Both the position numbers and the translations under genes were made by a program. This document shows positions 30,114 to 40,629 of a DNA stretch of 64,000 nt, in pieces. The stretch covers positions 18,861 through 82,860 of the forward strand of contig JAFLUG010000001.1 of the NCBI GenBank assembly GCA_022508885.1, read 5' to 3'. Origin of the DNA: Oscillospiraceae bacterium. Its GTDB lineage: Bacteria > Bacillota > Clostridia > Oscillospirales > Ruminococcaceae. Below the pieces are notes generated by a model, which was not told the DNA's origin, ran no database searches, and saw only the letters and a list, made by a program, of their open reading frames with translations. Numbering within the stretch: position 1 is the first letter of the stretch; each line of letters begins with the position of its first letter.

Positions 30114-31268
30114 TTAATCAACAATGATGGGTTTAGCGGTAAAATCGTATCCGCAGGGGCGCGGATCTTCAAACGCAAGAGAATAGATATCGCCGAGCCT
30201 TGCCTCAAAGACCGCCTGCCTGTGGGCGGCGGAAGAAGTCTGAGAGATCGCCTTGAGCGAGGTGTCTATCGGTATTTTGCACTTTGCGGCGGATAAAACC
30301 TCCCTGCCTCTATCGTTCATTCCAAGCACATGGATATAGGCGGGCGGAGCTGAGGATATCTGCTTTGTTATTCCCAAAAACGCACACAGAACGGCGCGGC
30401 GCACCCTTGCAAGCGTAACGCTTTTGTTTTTCGCCGCAAAATACAGCTCTTCAAGCGACTTTGCCGTGCGCGAGGCTTTGTAAAGTCTGTTTCCGAGACC
30501 GTTTACACAGTCGTATATCTGCTCGAAGCTGTCCGGAGAAAGAATGCGTAGTTTGGCTAAAACCGCGCGCTCAAGCCGCATAATATCCGCTGTCGGCGCG
30601 TTGGCTACAGGCGCAAACGCGGAATAGTCTTCGCCGTCGCGTATTTTTCGGCGTATAGCCGACGCGCTGGAAAATTCCCCTAAAGCCGCGCTTTCGTCAT
30701 CGTGCGGAACAGTGCGCGTGACTGTAAACGGCGTTATTCTGCTTCCGATATCATCAAGGGCGCTGAGATATTCGATGGCGAGGGTGTTGTTGGGGCTTTG
30801 GATGACTTCGCTGACGTCCTCTGTGTAGTATTCGCGAAGAGCCGCCTGCAAAGCGGCGGGATAGCTTTTTCCGCGCTGTATCTGCTCGTCAAATTTCGCC
30901 GAATGGATACAGTATTCTATCGCCGCCGAGGCTTCTTTAAGCGGCGGAATATCCCCGCTTTCACTGCCGAAGGACAGCATATCCACACAGCCCAGCGCCG
31001 AAATTATGCTTACAGCTCCCCTCGCGAATCCCTCGGCGGACATAAGCGAATACCTCGACGGAAGCTCTATCACCAGGTCCGCGCCGTTATCGACAGCGGT
31101 TTTAGCGCGGACATATTTGTCGAAAACAGCAAGGTCTCCGCGCTGAACGAAATTTCCGCTCATTATGCTTATGATATGCGTAGCTCCCGCTTTTCTTGTC
31201 TGTTCGATATGATATCTGTGTCCGTTGTGAAACGGATTGTATTCCGCAATGATTGCCGCTGTTTTCAT
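30114..31268 (-). CDS. tmcAL: tRNA(Met) cytidine acetate ligase TmcAL (YlbM family)
   Basis: MKTAAIIAEYNPFHNGHRYHIEQTRKAGATHIISIMSGNFVQRG. Confidence 0.95.
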   Translation of the reverse strand: MKTAAIIAEYNPFHNGHRYHIEQTRKAGATHIISIMSGNFVQRGDLAVFDKYVRAKTAVDNGADLVIELPSRYSLMSAEGFARGAVSIISALGCVDMLSFGSESGDIPPLKEASAAIEYCIHSAKFDEQIQRGKSYPAALQAALREYYTEDVSEVIQSPNNTLAIEYLSALDDIGSRITPFTVTRTVPHDDESAALGEFSSASAIRRKIRDGEDYSAFAPVANAPTADIMRLERAVLAKLRILSPDSFEQIYDCVNGLGNRLYKASRTAKSLEELYFAAKNKSVTLARVRRAVLCAFLGITKQISSAPPAYIHVLGMNDRGREVLSAAKCKIPIDTSLKAISQTSSAAHRQAVFEARLGDIYSLAFEDPRPCGYDFTAKPIIVD

Positions 31269-31360
31269 TATATTTCCCCTTTCGCAGATTTGCTAATTAT
31301 ATTCTACTTATATTTTACAACATTTGTTAAATAAAATCAATAAAAATTTTCAAAAAGCAC

Positions 31361-31389
31361 TTGATTTTTTTGGCAAAATGTTTTAAAAT
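31361..31389 (+). promoter_or_regulatory. Sigma-A-type promoter for ackA
   Basis: TTGATT-17 bp-TAAAAT. Confidence 0.65.
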
Positions 31390-31437
31390 AAGAGTGGCTT
31401 ATTATGTATCTAATTCTATGAAAGGATTTTTAGGACA

Positions 31438-32640
31438 ATGAAGATTTTGGTAATCAATGCGGGCAGCTCTTCGCTTAAATATCAGCTTCTTGATATGGAC
31501 AACGAGAGCGTGATCGCAAAGGGAAACTGCGACAGAATAGGCATAGGCGGTCACATCAAGCACTCGACCTTTGACGGCAGAGAGGTCGATACAGACTGCG
31601 ATTTCCCGACTCATACCGAGGCTTTTGAAAAGCTGGTAGATGTTCTGACTAAGGGCGACGCGGCAGTTATCAGCTCTATGGATGAAGTAAACGCAGTAGG
31701 ACACCGCGTGGTGCACGGAGGCGAGGTCTACAACAAGACTATTCTCGTAACCGACGAGGTGATAAAGCAGATAGAGGACCTGAAGGACCTTGCTCCTATA
31801 CACAATCCCCCGAATGCTACGGCTATCAGAGCCTGCAAAAAGGTTTTCCCCGCGAGCACACCGCAGGTTGCCGTATTCGACACGGCGTTTCATCAGACAA
31901 TGCCCGAAAAGGCATATATGTTCGGTCTGCCGTATGAGTGCTATGAAAAGTACGGCATAAGAAAGTACGGCTTCCACGGAACCTCTCACCGCTTTGTTTC
32001 TCAGGCGCTTGCCGACGCGATGGGCAAGGACTTAAAGGACCTTAAGATCGTTTCCTGCCATCTCGGAAACGGCTCGTCGATAACGGCGGTAGAGGGCGGA
32101 AAGTCGATAGACACGACAATGGGCTTTACTCCCCTTGACGGCGTTATAATGGGAACGCGCTCGGGCTGCGTGGACGCTTCGGCGGTTACCTTCATTCAGA
32201 ATAAAATGGGACTTTCGCCCAACGAAACAAGCGATCTGCTCAATAAAAAGTCGGGCTTCCTCGGAGTTTCCGGAGTATCGAGCGACGCGCGCGACCTCGG
32301 CGCTGCCGCGGCGGACGGCAACAAGAGAGCAAAGCTCGCGCTCGAGATGCTGCGGTATGAGATAAAGAAGTACATCGGCTCTTACGCGGCAGTCATGAAC
32401 GGACTTGACGCGGTCCTGTTCACAGGCGGAATAGGCGAGAACTCCGACGATCTGCGCGAGGACGTTTGCTCCAACATGGAATACCTTGGCATAAAGATCG
32501 ACAAGTCCGTAAACAAGGGACTTCGCGGAAAGCTTGCTAAAATATCCGCTCCCGACAGCAAGGTCGAGGTATGGGTAGTTCCCACCAACGAGGAACTTCT
32601 CATCGCACGCGACACAAAGGCGCTTGTTGAGGGAAAATAA
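31438..32640 (+). CDS. ackA: Acetate kinase
   Basis: MKILVINAGSSSLKYQL, FDTAFHQTMP, YGFHGTSHRFV, HLGNGSS. Confidence 0.98.
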   Translation: MKILVINAGSSSLKYQLLDMDNESVIAKGNCDRIGIGGHIKHSTFDGREVDTDCDFPTHTEAFEKLVDVLTKGDAAVISSMDEVNAVGHRVVHGGEVYNKTILVTDEVIKQIEDLKDLAPIHNPPNATAIRACKKVFPASTPQVAVFDTAFHQTMPEKAYMFGLPYECYEKYGIRKYGFHGTSHRFVSQALADAMGKDLKDLKIVSCHLGNGSSITAVEGGKSIDTTMGFTPLDGVIMGTRSGCVDASAVTFIQNKMGLSPNETSDLLNKKSGFLGVSGVSSDARDLGAAAADGNKRAKLALEMLRYEIKKYIGSYAAVMNGLDAVLFTGGIGENSDDLREDVCSNMEYLGIKIDKSVNKGLRGKLAKISAPDSKVEVWVVPTNEELLIARDTKALVEGK

Positions 32641-32668
32641 TTCGGCTGACAGCAATGAATAAAAATCA

Positions 32669-32700
32669 AACGCGCTCGGAATTTTCCGGGCGCGTTGTTT
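32669..32700. terminator. Terminator between convergent ackA and lipoprotein gene
   Basis: AACGCGCTCGGAA-tt-TTCCGGGCGCGTTGTTTTT. Confidence 0.85.
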
Positions 32701-32736
32701 TTGGTATTAACGAAACATACTTCTCTGTAAATAGGA

Positions 32737-33240
32737 TCAGCCTACTTCAAGCTTTTTCTCTATTTCCTCTAACCTATCCATCAGAGCATCCTGGATCTGA
32801 TTGTAGTATGCTTCTTCCTCTGCCGTCATAGCGGCATATTCCTCTTCTTGCGGGTAGCTGTTTGTGAGCCATTCAATACCCTGTTCGTTGATGCTCGTCT
32901 TAAACTCGTTGACCTCTTTCTCAAAAGCGGCATAATCGGTCATACCGCCGGCTATGAAGTCGTCTACCATTTTAGAATAAACATTCAGGTAATTTTCGGT
33001 GATCCACGAGTCATATCCGTCCAAAAGCTCTTTCATAACAGGACGTATACCCTCTGTTGTACCGGTGCTGTCCGTACTGTCAGAGCTTGTGCCGGTGTCG
33101 CTGCCGGTGGTATCGGAGCTGCTGTTTTCCGTAACAGAGCTGTTTTTGCTGCTGTTGGTGTCATCGGATTTCTCCTCGGAGCATCCTGCCATTGACAGCG
33201 CCACTATTGACGCCAGAATGATTGCTGTAAACTTTTTCAT
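32737..33240 (-). CDS. Secreted lipoprotein with Ser/Thr/Asp linker and C-terminal acidic domain
   Basis: Signal peptide with LSMAGC lipobox, low-complexity linker. Confidence 0.8.
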   Translation of the reverse strand: MKKFTAIILASIVALSMAGCSEEKSDDTNSSKNSSVTENSSSDTTGSDTGTSSDSTDSTGTTEGIRPVMKELLDGYDSWITENYLNVYSKMVDDFIAGGMTDYAAFEKEVNEFKTSINEQGIEWLTNSYPQEEEYAAMTAEEEAYYNQIQDALMDRLEEIEKKLEVG

Positions 33241-33429
33241 AAATAAGCCTCCAAAAAATTTGATTTACTTTTCGATTATAATCACCTTTTTATTTTTTGT
33301 CAAGCCTTTATCTATGAAATTATACGATTAAACAAATATTGTTGGAAATGTAGAATATTTTTGTTACAACTGATTTTAAGTTTTAAACACAGAATAAGTT
33401 GTGTGTTGTTAAATATTTGCCGTGTGCTG

Positions 33430-34224
33430 TCAGAACCATCCGTTTACCGCGTTGTAAAAGAGCGTATCCTGATTTACGACAGTAAAATCATAAGTCTTGC
33501 CCTTATAGGTTATAACAAGCTTGTCGCAGCCCTCAAAGACGGTGTTTGAGATCTTTTTGAGGCTGTCGGGCAGGGTCGCTTTTTCAAGCGCGGAGCAGTT
33601 GTAAAACGCGTTGCGGTCGATCTCGGTCACTCCCTCGGGGATCACAATTTCGGTAAGAGCCGTACACTTGTAAAACGTATGCTTATCAATATAAGTAACG
33701 GTCGAGGGGAGCGTCACGCTCTTGAGCGCGGGACATTCCGTAAACGCGCCGTTGCCGATTGTTGTTACGCTGTCGGGAATAACAACGCTTGTAAGTGTAT
33801 CGCATTTCTGAAAGGCATATTCGTCAATGCCGACAATCTTATAGCCCTGTATAGTGGACGGTATAACAAGGTCTCCGCCCGCTCCCTTATACTTATAGAT
33901 AACCGCTCCGCCCTCTGCCGACATAAGCTGATAATCCTTGTCGGACGTGCCGTTGTTGGAAGCTTCCGAGGAATTGCTCTCGGAATTACCCGAATTGTCG
34001 GAGCTTACTTCACTCGAATTATCCGTGCTGTTCTCGCTGTCCGAAGAGCTTTCGGGAACGCTTGTGTCATCGGGCTTTGATGTATCATCGGGTTTTGAGC
34101 TGCTTGTTGAAGATGACGAGTTTGACGGCTTGTCCGCCGAATCGTTGTTTTCGCTATTGCACGCGGTAAGCGTAAGCATTGCCGCGCAAAGCAGAATTGC
34201 CGAGAGTTTTTTCATTTTGTTCAT
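33430..34224 (-). CDS. Lipoprotein with BspA-like leucine-rich repeats (LRR_5)
   Basis: Lipobox LTAC; repeats such as YAFQKCDTLTSVVIPDSVTTIGNGAFTECPALKSVTLPSTVTYIDKHTFYKCTALTEIVIP. Confidence 0.9.
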   Translation of the reverse strand: MNKMKKLSAILLCAAMLTLTACNSENNDSADKPSNSSSSTSSSKPDDTSKPDDTSVPESSSDSENSTDNSSEVSSDNSGNSESNSSEASNNGTSDKDYQLMSAEGGAVIYKYKGAGGDLVIPSTIQGYKIVGIDEYAFQKCDTLTSVVIPDSVTTIGNGAFTECPALKSVTLPSTVTYIDKHTFYKCTALTEIVIPEGVTEIDRNAFYNCSALEKATLPDSLKKISNTVFEGCDKLVITYKGKTYDFTVVNQDTLFYNAVNGWF

Positions 34225-34435
34225 TGTCTTTGTCCTTCCTTTTTGCCGCTTATAATTAAACGGCTAAACATTTAGTTTTTACAGACAATTGTTATCTGTA
34301 CAATCTATTATAGTCGCAAATCAAATAGCTGTCAATAATAAAAGCGTAAATTCGTCGATTTAAATAAATGAAATGTAATGTACATAGCGAAAACTAACAG
34401 ATATGTCATTATAATGACAAAAAGGAAGTGGCGAG

Positions 34436-34657
34436 ATGACATATTATGAAAATCTTCGGGTCATACGCGAGGACAGAGGACTTACACAGAAGCAGATAGC
34501 CGAGGTTCTTGAAACTACCCAGCAGTATTATTCCGACTACGAAAACGGCAAGCGGGAGATACCCATACGCGTGTATATAAAGCTGTCTCGTTATTACGGC
34601 GTAAGCATAGACTATCTCGCGGGAGAGACCGATATATCAGAGCCCTCCGCTGAATGA
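34436..34657 (+). CDS. XRE-family helix-turn-helix regulator
   Basis: LRVIREDRGLTQKQIAEVLETTQQYYSDYENGKREIPIRVYIKLSRYYGVSIDYLAG. Confidence 0.93.
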   Translation: MTYYENLRVIREDRGLTQKQIAEVLETTQQYYSDYENGKREIPIRVYIKLSRYYGVSIDYLAGETDISEPSAE

Positions 34658-34704
34658 GCAAAAACAGGCGCGGCATAACGGCGATTTACGATAATCTATA
34701 AAGT

Positions 34705-34735
34705 ACGGCAGGCACAGTCCTGCTGTTTTTGTTGA
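34705..34735 (+). terminator. Rho-independent terminator
   Basis: ACGGCAGG-cacagt-CCTGCTGTTTTTG. Confidence 0.75.
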
Positions 34736-34793
34736 TTAGTTAAATTGCTAAAAAAAACTTTGTAAAAATCGGAAAATATCTATAAATATTATA

Positions 34794-34822
34794 TTGCAGG
34801 ACGGAGAAAATAATGGTATAAT
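34794..34822 (+). promoter_or_regulatory. Sigma-A-type promoter for the mreB cluster
   Basis: TTGCAG-17 bp-TATAAT. Confidence 0.65.
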
Positions 34823-34879
34823 ATAAGTTGGCAGTTTATGCCTGAATTTATAGATACATTATTCGGAGGAATACAACTA

Positions 34880-35899
34880 ATGTTTGGAATCAACAAGGAT
34901 ATCGGAATTGATCTGGGAACGGCAAACACGCTTGTTTATATGAGAGGAAAGGGTATTATTATCCGCGAGCCGTCGGTTGTCGCTGTCGATAAAAAGGCTA
35001 ATCAGGTGAGATACGTCGGTCAGGAGGCGAAAGAGGTAATAGGAAGGACCCCCGGCTCTATCATTGCCGTAAGACCGCTTAAGGACGGAGTTATAGCGGA
35101 TTTTGACATGACCTCTATCATGCTCGGCCAGTTTATAAAAAAGGCGCTTAAGGGCAGAGGCAGAGCGAGAGTTATTATCTGCATCCCCTCGGGAGTAACC
35201 GAGGTAGAGCGCAGAGCCGTTAGAGAAGCCGCGCAGCAGGCGGGCGCCAAGCGCGTTTCGATCATTGAGGAGCCTATGGCGGCGGCTATCGGCGCGGGAC
35301 TTCCCGTGGCTGAACCCGTGGGCAGCATGATCGTCGATATCGGCGGCGGCACAAGCGAGGTAGCTATCATATCTCTCGGCGGAATAGTTGCCGCGCGCTC
35401 GGTGAGAGTTGCGGGAGACGAGTTCGATTCGGCGATAATCAACTATATCAAAAAGAAATATAATCTTCTCATCGGTGAAAGAACAGCCGAAAACATCAAG
35501 ACAGGCATCGGCTCCGCGGCGAGAATAAGCGAGACAGAGCCTGTTATGGATATCCGCGGAAGAAATCTTCTGAACGGACTTCCCGAAAACATAACGATAA
35601 AGAGCGAGGAAGTAAGAGAAGCGCTTTATGAGCCGCTTTCAAGAGTAATAGAGGCTATCAAGACGACGCTTGAAAAATGCCCGCCCGAGCTTGCGGCGGA
35701 TATCATCGAAAGCGGGATCATGCTTGCGGGAGGCGGCGCGCTTTTAAAGGGTCTCGATAAGCTTATCCACGATGAAACGGGAATGCCGGTAAAGATAGCC
35801 GAAAGACCGCTTGACTGCGTAGCGGACGGCACGGGAAAGGTCCTCGAGAATATTGATAAGCTTGAGGACGTATTGTCCGAAGATGAAACTATTTATTGA
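34880..35899 (+). CDS. mreB: Rod shape-determining protein MreB
   Basis: [25 protein letters not shown]; start at 34880. Confidence 0.97.
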   Translation: MFGINKDIGIDLGTANTLVYMRGKGIIIREPSVVAVDKKANQVRYVGQEAKEVIGRTPGSIIAVRPLKDGVIADFDMTSIMLGQFIKKALKGRGRARVIICIPSGVTEVERRAVREAAQQAGAKRVSIIEEPMAAAIGAGLPVAEPVGSMIVDIGGGTSEVAIISLGGIVAARSVRVAGDEFDSAIINYIKKKYNLLIGERTAENIKTGIGSAARISETEPVMDIRGRNLLNGLPENITIKSEEVREALYEPLSRVIEAIKTTLEKCPPELAADIIESGIMLAGGGALLKGLDKLIHDETGMPVKIAERPLDCVADGTGKVLENIDKLEDVLSEDETIY

Positions 35900-35951
35900 T
35901 CTCATCCGATAACGATAATTGATATATTGATATATTGAAAAATAATGAGCT

Positions 35952-36815
35952 ATGAAAGAATTTTTCCACAGCGTAAAATTTAAGATCCTTATTTGTCTGG
36001 GCGCGCTTCTTTTGGGGCTTATGGCGTATGCGGCGGTTACCCTCGGAACGGAAACTCCGCCCGAGCAGATCGTCGGAACGCTTCTTTATCCGTTTACCTC
36101 CGCGGCAAACGCCGTAGCGGACGGCGTGTCGGGATTTATTGACACGATGGTAAACGCAAACTCATATAAAGCGGAAAACGAGGAGCTTAAAGCCCAGCTT
36201 ACCGAGCTTTACAAAAAGACAAAGGATTATGATACGATCGCCGATGAAAACGATCAGCTGAGGGAGATGCTCGGACTTAAAGAAAAAAATCCCGATTTCA
36301 TTTTCTCCGAAAGCTGCAACGTTACTTCCAGAGTCCCGAATGACATTTACGGAGGTTTTACTGTCGGAAGCGGAAAATCGAGCGGGCTATCGCTTTATGA
36401 CCCGGTTGTTACTTCGGTGGGGCTTGCCGGGAGAGTTACGTCTATTGCGGAATATTACGCGAGAGTTGAGACCATAATCAGTCCGAATGTAAATGTGGGC
36501 GTGTATTCAATACGCTCAAGGGTGACAGGCGTTATTGAAAACACTATTGAAAGCGCCCAGGACGGAATGTGTATTATGGGCGGTATTCTCAAGGACGCAG
36601 ATATAGCTGTGGGAGATGTGGTTTTTACCTCGGGTAAAAGCGGGCTGTACCCCGACGACCTTATGGTCGGAACAGTGGTTGAGATAATTGACGACGCGAA
36701 CGGTCTTTCCAAGCACGCTGTTGTAAAGCCCGCGGTGGATGTTTTTAGCGTAACCTCGGTATTTGTAATTACTGATTTTGACGGAAAGGGTGTACCCTTC
36801 GAGATTGAAGAATAA
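35952..36815 (+). CDS. mreC: Rod shape-determining protein MreC
   Basis: N-terminal TM, coiled coil, DPVVTSVGLAGRVTSI...VGVYSIRSRVTGV; follows mreB. Confidence 0.94.
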   Translation: MKEFFHSVKFKILICLGALLLGLMAYAAVTLGTETPPEQIVGTLLYPFTSAANAVADGVSGFIDTMVNANSYKAENEELKAQLTELYKKTKDYDTIADENDQLREMLGLKEKNPDFIFSESCNVTSRVPNDIYGGFTVGSGKSSGLSLYDPVVTSVGLAGRVTSIAEYYARVETIISPNVNVGVYSIRSRVTGVIENTIESAQDGMCIMGGILKDADIAVGDVVFTSGKSGLYPDDLMVGTVVEIIDDANGLSKHAVVKPAVDVFSVTSVFVITDFDGKGVPFEIEE

Positions 36816-36816
36816 G

Positions 36817-37419
36817 ATGAAAAATTCTCTCGGAAGCAGGGCGCGCTCGCGCAGGGCAATGCTGAGAGTTATTCTGCGGTGGACGATTTATGCCGCGATC
36901 ATGATCTTGTTTTATCTGTTTTCCTGCAATCCGCTTATAAGGGGTTTTTGTCCGCTTTTGCTTATCCCGCTGGCGACAGCGGTCGCGATGTTTGAGGGAG
37001 ATCTTGCCGCGGGTATTTTCGGAATGCTCTGCGGACTGCTTATGGATATGGCAAACGGAAGCTCGCTGGCGGGTTTTTACGCATTATGGCTTTTATTTGC
37101 GTGTCCGGCGATCTCGCTGTTTTCGCGTTTTTTACTTAAAGTAAACTTTGTCTCGCATTTCGTGATAAACGCGGGTGTTGCGCTGGTGATAGCTGTTCTG
37201 GATATGCTGTTTTTGCACTGGGTATGGGAAGGAACGCAAAGCGTGGTATCCTTTGTGAGAGTGGTTTTGCCGTCTTATTTCGGGTCGGTTTTGTTTTCCA
37301 TCCCTATTTATTTTTTGATTTCACTTGTGGTATCAAAGCTCAGTCCCAGCGACCGCAGAAAGCTCGGTTCTTCTGCCCGCGGTGCGGATGATTCGGAGGA
37401 AAAAGAGAACGGCGGCTGA
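36817..37419 (+). CDS. mreD: Rod shape-determining protein MreD
   Basis: About 5-TM protein following mreC. Confidence 0.85.
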   Translation: MKNSLGSRARSRRAMLRVILRWTIYAAIMILFYLFSCNPLIRGFCPLLLIPLATAVAMFEGDLAAGIFGMLCGLLMDMANGSSLAGFYALWLLFACPAISLFSRFLLKVNFVSHFVINAGVALVIAVLDMLFLHWVWEGTQSVVSFVRVVLPSYFGSVLFSIPIYFLISLVVSKLSPSDRRKLGSSARGADDSEEKENGG

Positions 37420-37469
37420 TATGTTGTTTTTGTTTTGAGACAGCGCGTGTTTTGTATTGGGTGATCATT

Positions 37470-39557
37470 ATGTCAAAGGTTTCATATATAATAAGGACAA
37501 TGATTTTAGTGGTGATGGTGGTGGTGCTATCGTTTATGTGCGGCCTCAGGCTTATGCAGACGCAGATCGTAGACGGCGAAAAGTATCTCGAAATGACCAA
37601 GACCACATATTCCGCCGAGCAGGACGTAGAAGCGACAAGGGGAATGATCGTTGACAGCAGCGGAAAAGTCTTTAACACAAATAAGATCGTATATTCCGTG
37701 AATTTTCAGTATTCGCTTCTGAAAGAGGGAACCGAAAACGAGATAATTTACCGAGTACTTAAGGTGCTGATGAAAAACGGCGAGGAATGGAACGAAAGCC
37801 TGCCGATAAACAAAACACAGCCCTATAACTTTATGGGCGGAAAAGACAGCGCAGTGGCAAAGCTCAAGAAAACGCTTAAGATCGCCGAATATGCCTCCGC
37901 GGAGGACTGTATGTACTGGCTGTATGAAAAATACGGCATAAGCGATAAATACGATGAGGAAATGAGAAGGCTTATCGCGGGCGTCCGTTATGAGATGACG
38001 ATAAAGGATTTTTCCAACAAAAACAAGTTTGTTCTTATCTCGGACATAAAGGACGATACGTTTCACGAGCTTAAGGAGCTTTCGACAATGCTCAGCGGCG
38101 TTGACATAACCGGAAGCTGGGAGCGCGTTTATCTGAACAGCGAGCTTGCGGCGCACTACAGAGGAACTGTCGGGGCTATCTCGGCGGATCAGTATAACGA
38201 GCTTAAGGCAGAGGGCTATACTCTCAACGACATAATAGGCGTAAGCGGGATAGAGTCTGCTCTTGAAAGCACGCTTCGCGGAACGCGCGGGGTGCGCACC
38301 ATAACCTACGGCTCGGACGGAATGATGATCTCCGATGAGATAACTCAGGAGCCCGTCCCGGGTAATTCCGTGATGCTGACTATTGACGCGGAGTTTCAGC
38401 AGCTTGTTCAGGACGCGCTCAATTATCATATTCAGTGGCTCAAGGGCGACCACTGCAGAAAGTATGCCACTGCCTATCTTGGCTCGAACTATCTCAGAGA
38501 GGACTGCGAAGCGGGGGCTGTTGTGGTGCTCGATGTCAAGACAGGCGGAGTGCTTGCAATGGCAAGCTATCCGAATTATGACATAAACGATTATGTGAAT
38601 AATTACGCGGAGGTAATGAACAGGGAGTTTTCGCCTGTATTCAACCGCGCGCTTAACGGGACCTACCGTCCCGGCTCTACCTTTAAGACCATAACCTCGG
38701 CGGCGGGGCTTATGGAGAGTAAGATAACCACCACAAGCACGATACACTGCGCTCATAATTATATGTATTACGCGCCCGGTTTTGTGCCTACCTGCCTCGG
38801 CTCGCACGGAAGCATTGACGTAAGGGACGCTCTTATGTATTCCTGCAACATTTTCTATTATGAGACCGCGCGCAGGCTTGGAATAGATACGCTCGCGGCT
38901 TGGGCGGCAAGGTTCGGGATCGGCACCGATTTAGGCTTTGAGCTTTCGATGAAGACAGGGCAGATGTCGTCGCTCGAGGTTTATGATGAAATGGGTCTTG
39001 AGTGGCACGCGGGAGATATCGTTCAGGCGGGTATAGGGCAGTGTGAAACGCTCGTTACGCCGCTTCATCTTGCCGTTCAGGCGATGACCTTAGCCAATAA
39101 GGGCGTAAGATATACTCCGCATATCGTGAAATCGGTTTACAATTACGATTTTTCGCAGAAGCTGTATGACAAAGAGGCTGTTGTGGCTGATGATATGTCA
39201 ATACTGCCGAATATGACGGAATATATGAACGCCATACGCGACGGAATGAAGCGTGTCGCTAACCGCGACGGATATTATCCCATTCCCAATAAGGGATATG
39301 TAAACGTGTATGACTATGTGGGCGTAGGAGTGAGCAACGTCGCGATAAAAACGGGCTCGCCCCAGGTTTCGGAGAATGTTTTCAATGGAGCGATAGTCGG
39401 CTTTTATCCCGCGGAAAATCCCGAGATCGCCATAGGAATACTGCTTGAAGAAGGCGAGCTTGCGAAGTACATGGTCGCTAATCTCATAAAGGCTTATACA
39501 ACAGGCTCTATCTCAACCAATTATGATGAAAACGGAGTGCCTATCAGCCCGGTCTGA
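37470..39557 (+). CDS. Penicillin-binding protein 2 class transpeptidase
   Basis: PBP dimer domain plus transpeptidase: YRPGSTFKTITSAAG, YSCNIFYYETARRLG, IKTGSPQ. Confidence 0.95.
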   Translation: MSKVSYIIRTMILVVMVVVLSFMCGLRLMQTQIVDGEKYLEMTKTTYSAEQDVEATRGMIVDSSGKVFNTNKIVYSVNFQYSLLKEGTENEIIYRVLKVLMKNGEEWNESLPINKTQPYNFMGGKDSAVAKLKKTLKIAEYASAEDCMYWLYEKYGISDKYDEEMRRLIAGVRYEMTIKDFSNKNKFVLISDIKDDTFHELKELSTMLSGVDITGSWERVYLNSELAAHYRGTVGAISADQYNELKAEGYTLNDIIGVSGIESALESTLRGTRGVRTITYGSDGMMISDEITQEPVPGNSVMLTIDAEFQQLVQDALNYHIQWLKGDHCRKYATAYLGSNYLREDCEAGAVVVLDVKTGGVLAMASYPNYDINDYVNNYAEVMNREFSPVFNRALNGTYRPGSTFKTITSAAGLMESKITTTSTIHCAHNYMYYAPGFVPTCLGSHGSIDVRDALMYSCNIFYYETARRLGIDTLAAWAARFGIGTDLGFELSMKTGQMSSLEVYDEMGLEWHAGDIVQAGIGQCETLVTPLHLAVQAMTLANKGVRYTPHIVKSVYNYDFSQKLYDKEAVVADDMSILPNMTEYMNAIRDGMKRVANRDGYYPIPNKGYVNVYDYVGVGVSNVAIKTGSPQVSENVFNGAIVGFYPAENPEIAIGILLEEGELAKYMVANLIKAYTTGSISTNYDENGVPISPV

Positions 39558-39769
39558 ATATATTGTTTGTAAAAAATTGCATAAAAGCTGTTGTGTAAAA
39601 TCACTAAAAATACTTTGAAAAAGTAACGAAATTCACGAAATTTATCATAAAATGAAAAAAACTCTTTTCATATCTATCTTTTTGTGGTAAAATCAAAGTA
39701 GTGTATAGATGATAATCCTAATCGGCATTTTTTGTTTGATGTCTGTCTGACGTCGGAGAGGGGAAAAAT

Positions 39770-40507
39770 ATGTCACAGATTATTGCGGTTACTGCCGGAA
39801 AGGGCGGAACGGGAAAATCAACTACATCTGCCAATGTCGCGACGGGTCTTGCTACGCTCGGTCATAAGACTCTGCTCGTAGAGCTTGACTTTGGTCTGCG
39901 CTGTCTTGATATCATGCTTGGTATCAAAGATAAGGTAAAGCACGATATCGGAGAATATCTCGAGGGGAAGATCGATATTCTCACGGCGACGACTATGGTA
40001 GAGCGTGTTCCAAATCTGTCGCTTGTGTGCGCTACGAGAAACCCGTTTATTGATATAAACGCACAGAAGATCATGGCGGTTTGTGAGGAAATGCGCGAAC
40101 ATTTTGAGTATATTATCATCGACACGGCGGGTGTGGGGAGCTCGGTTTTCAGCGTGATCAAGGCAGCGGATCTTATTCTCATGGTTACTACGCCGGATAC
40201 TGTCTGTGTCCGCGACGGCGCGATTCTGTCGGACTTTTTGTATGTTAAAAACTGTATAAATCAAAGGCTTATTATAAACAAGGTAAGCCCGAGGTTTAAA
40301 GAAGAAGATATCCTCTATGACCTTGACGAGGTCATGGACAGCGTGGGGATCCCGCTTATCGGCGTTGTTCCCGAGGATGTAAACATAAAGATATGCGGCG
40401 CGAAGGGCGAGGCGCTTCCGACATCATGCGGAGGCTATAAGGCTTATTCTGCTATCGCAAAGCGCATAGACGGACAGGATGTTCCTCTTACAATAAGCAT
40501 TGATTAA
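39770..40507 (+). CDS. MinD/ParA-family ATPase
   Basis: Deviant Walker A AVTAGKGGTGKSTTSANVATGLA; VELDFGLRCLDIMLG; after mreBCD-pbp2. Confidence 0.9.
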   Translation: MSQIIAVTAGKGGTGKSTTSANVATGLATLGHKTLLVELDFGLRCLDIMLGIKDKVKHDIGEYLEGKIDILTATTMVERVPNLSLVCATRNPFIDINAQKIMAVCEEMREHFEYIIIDTAGVGSSVFSVIKAADLILMVTTPDTVCVRDGAILSDFLYVKNCINQRLIINKVSPRFKEEDILYDLDEVMDSVGIPLIGVVPEDVNIKICGAKGEALPTSCGGYKAYSAIAKRIDGQDVPLTISID

Positions 40508-40629
40508 GGCTTACGATAAAACCCCATCTTCTTTGTAAGTCTGTGGCGGACTCCGGAAAGCCGCGCGTGCGGCAGGTTACTCGGCATTTTACAGAGCAAT
40601 TCGGATAGGAGTTTTGGTAAAAACAGGAG

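Noticed and set aside
37527-38807. 426-aa minus-strand ORF antisense to the PBP2 gene
   Set aside because: Opposite a clearly functional transpeptidase gene; composition is Arg/His/Leu/Val-rich with no domain signature
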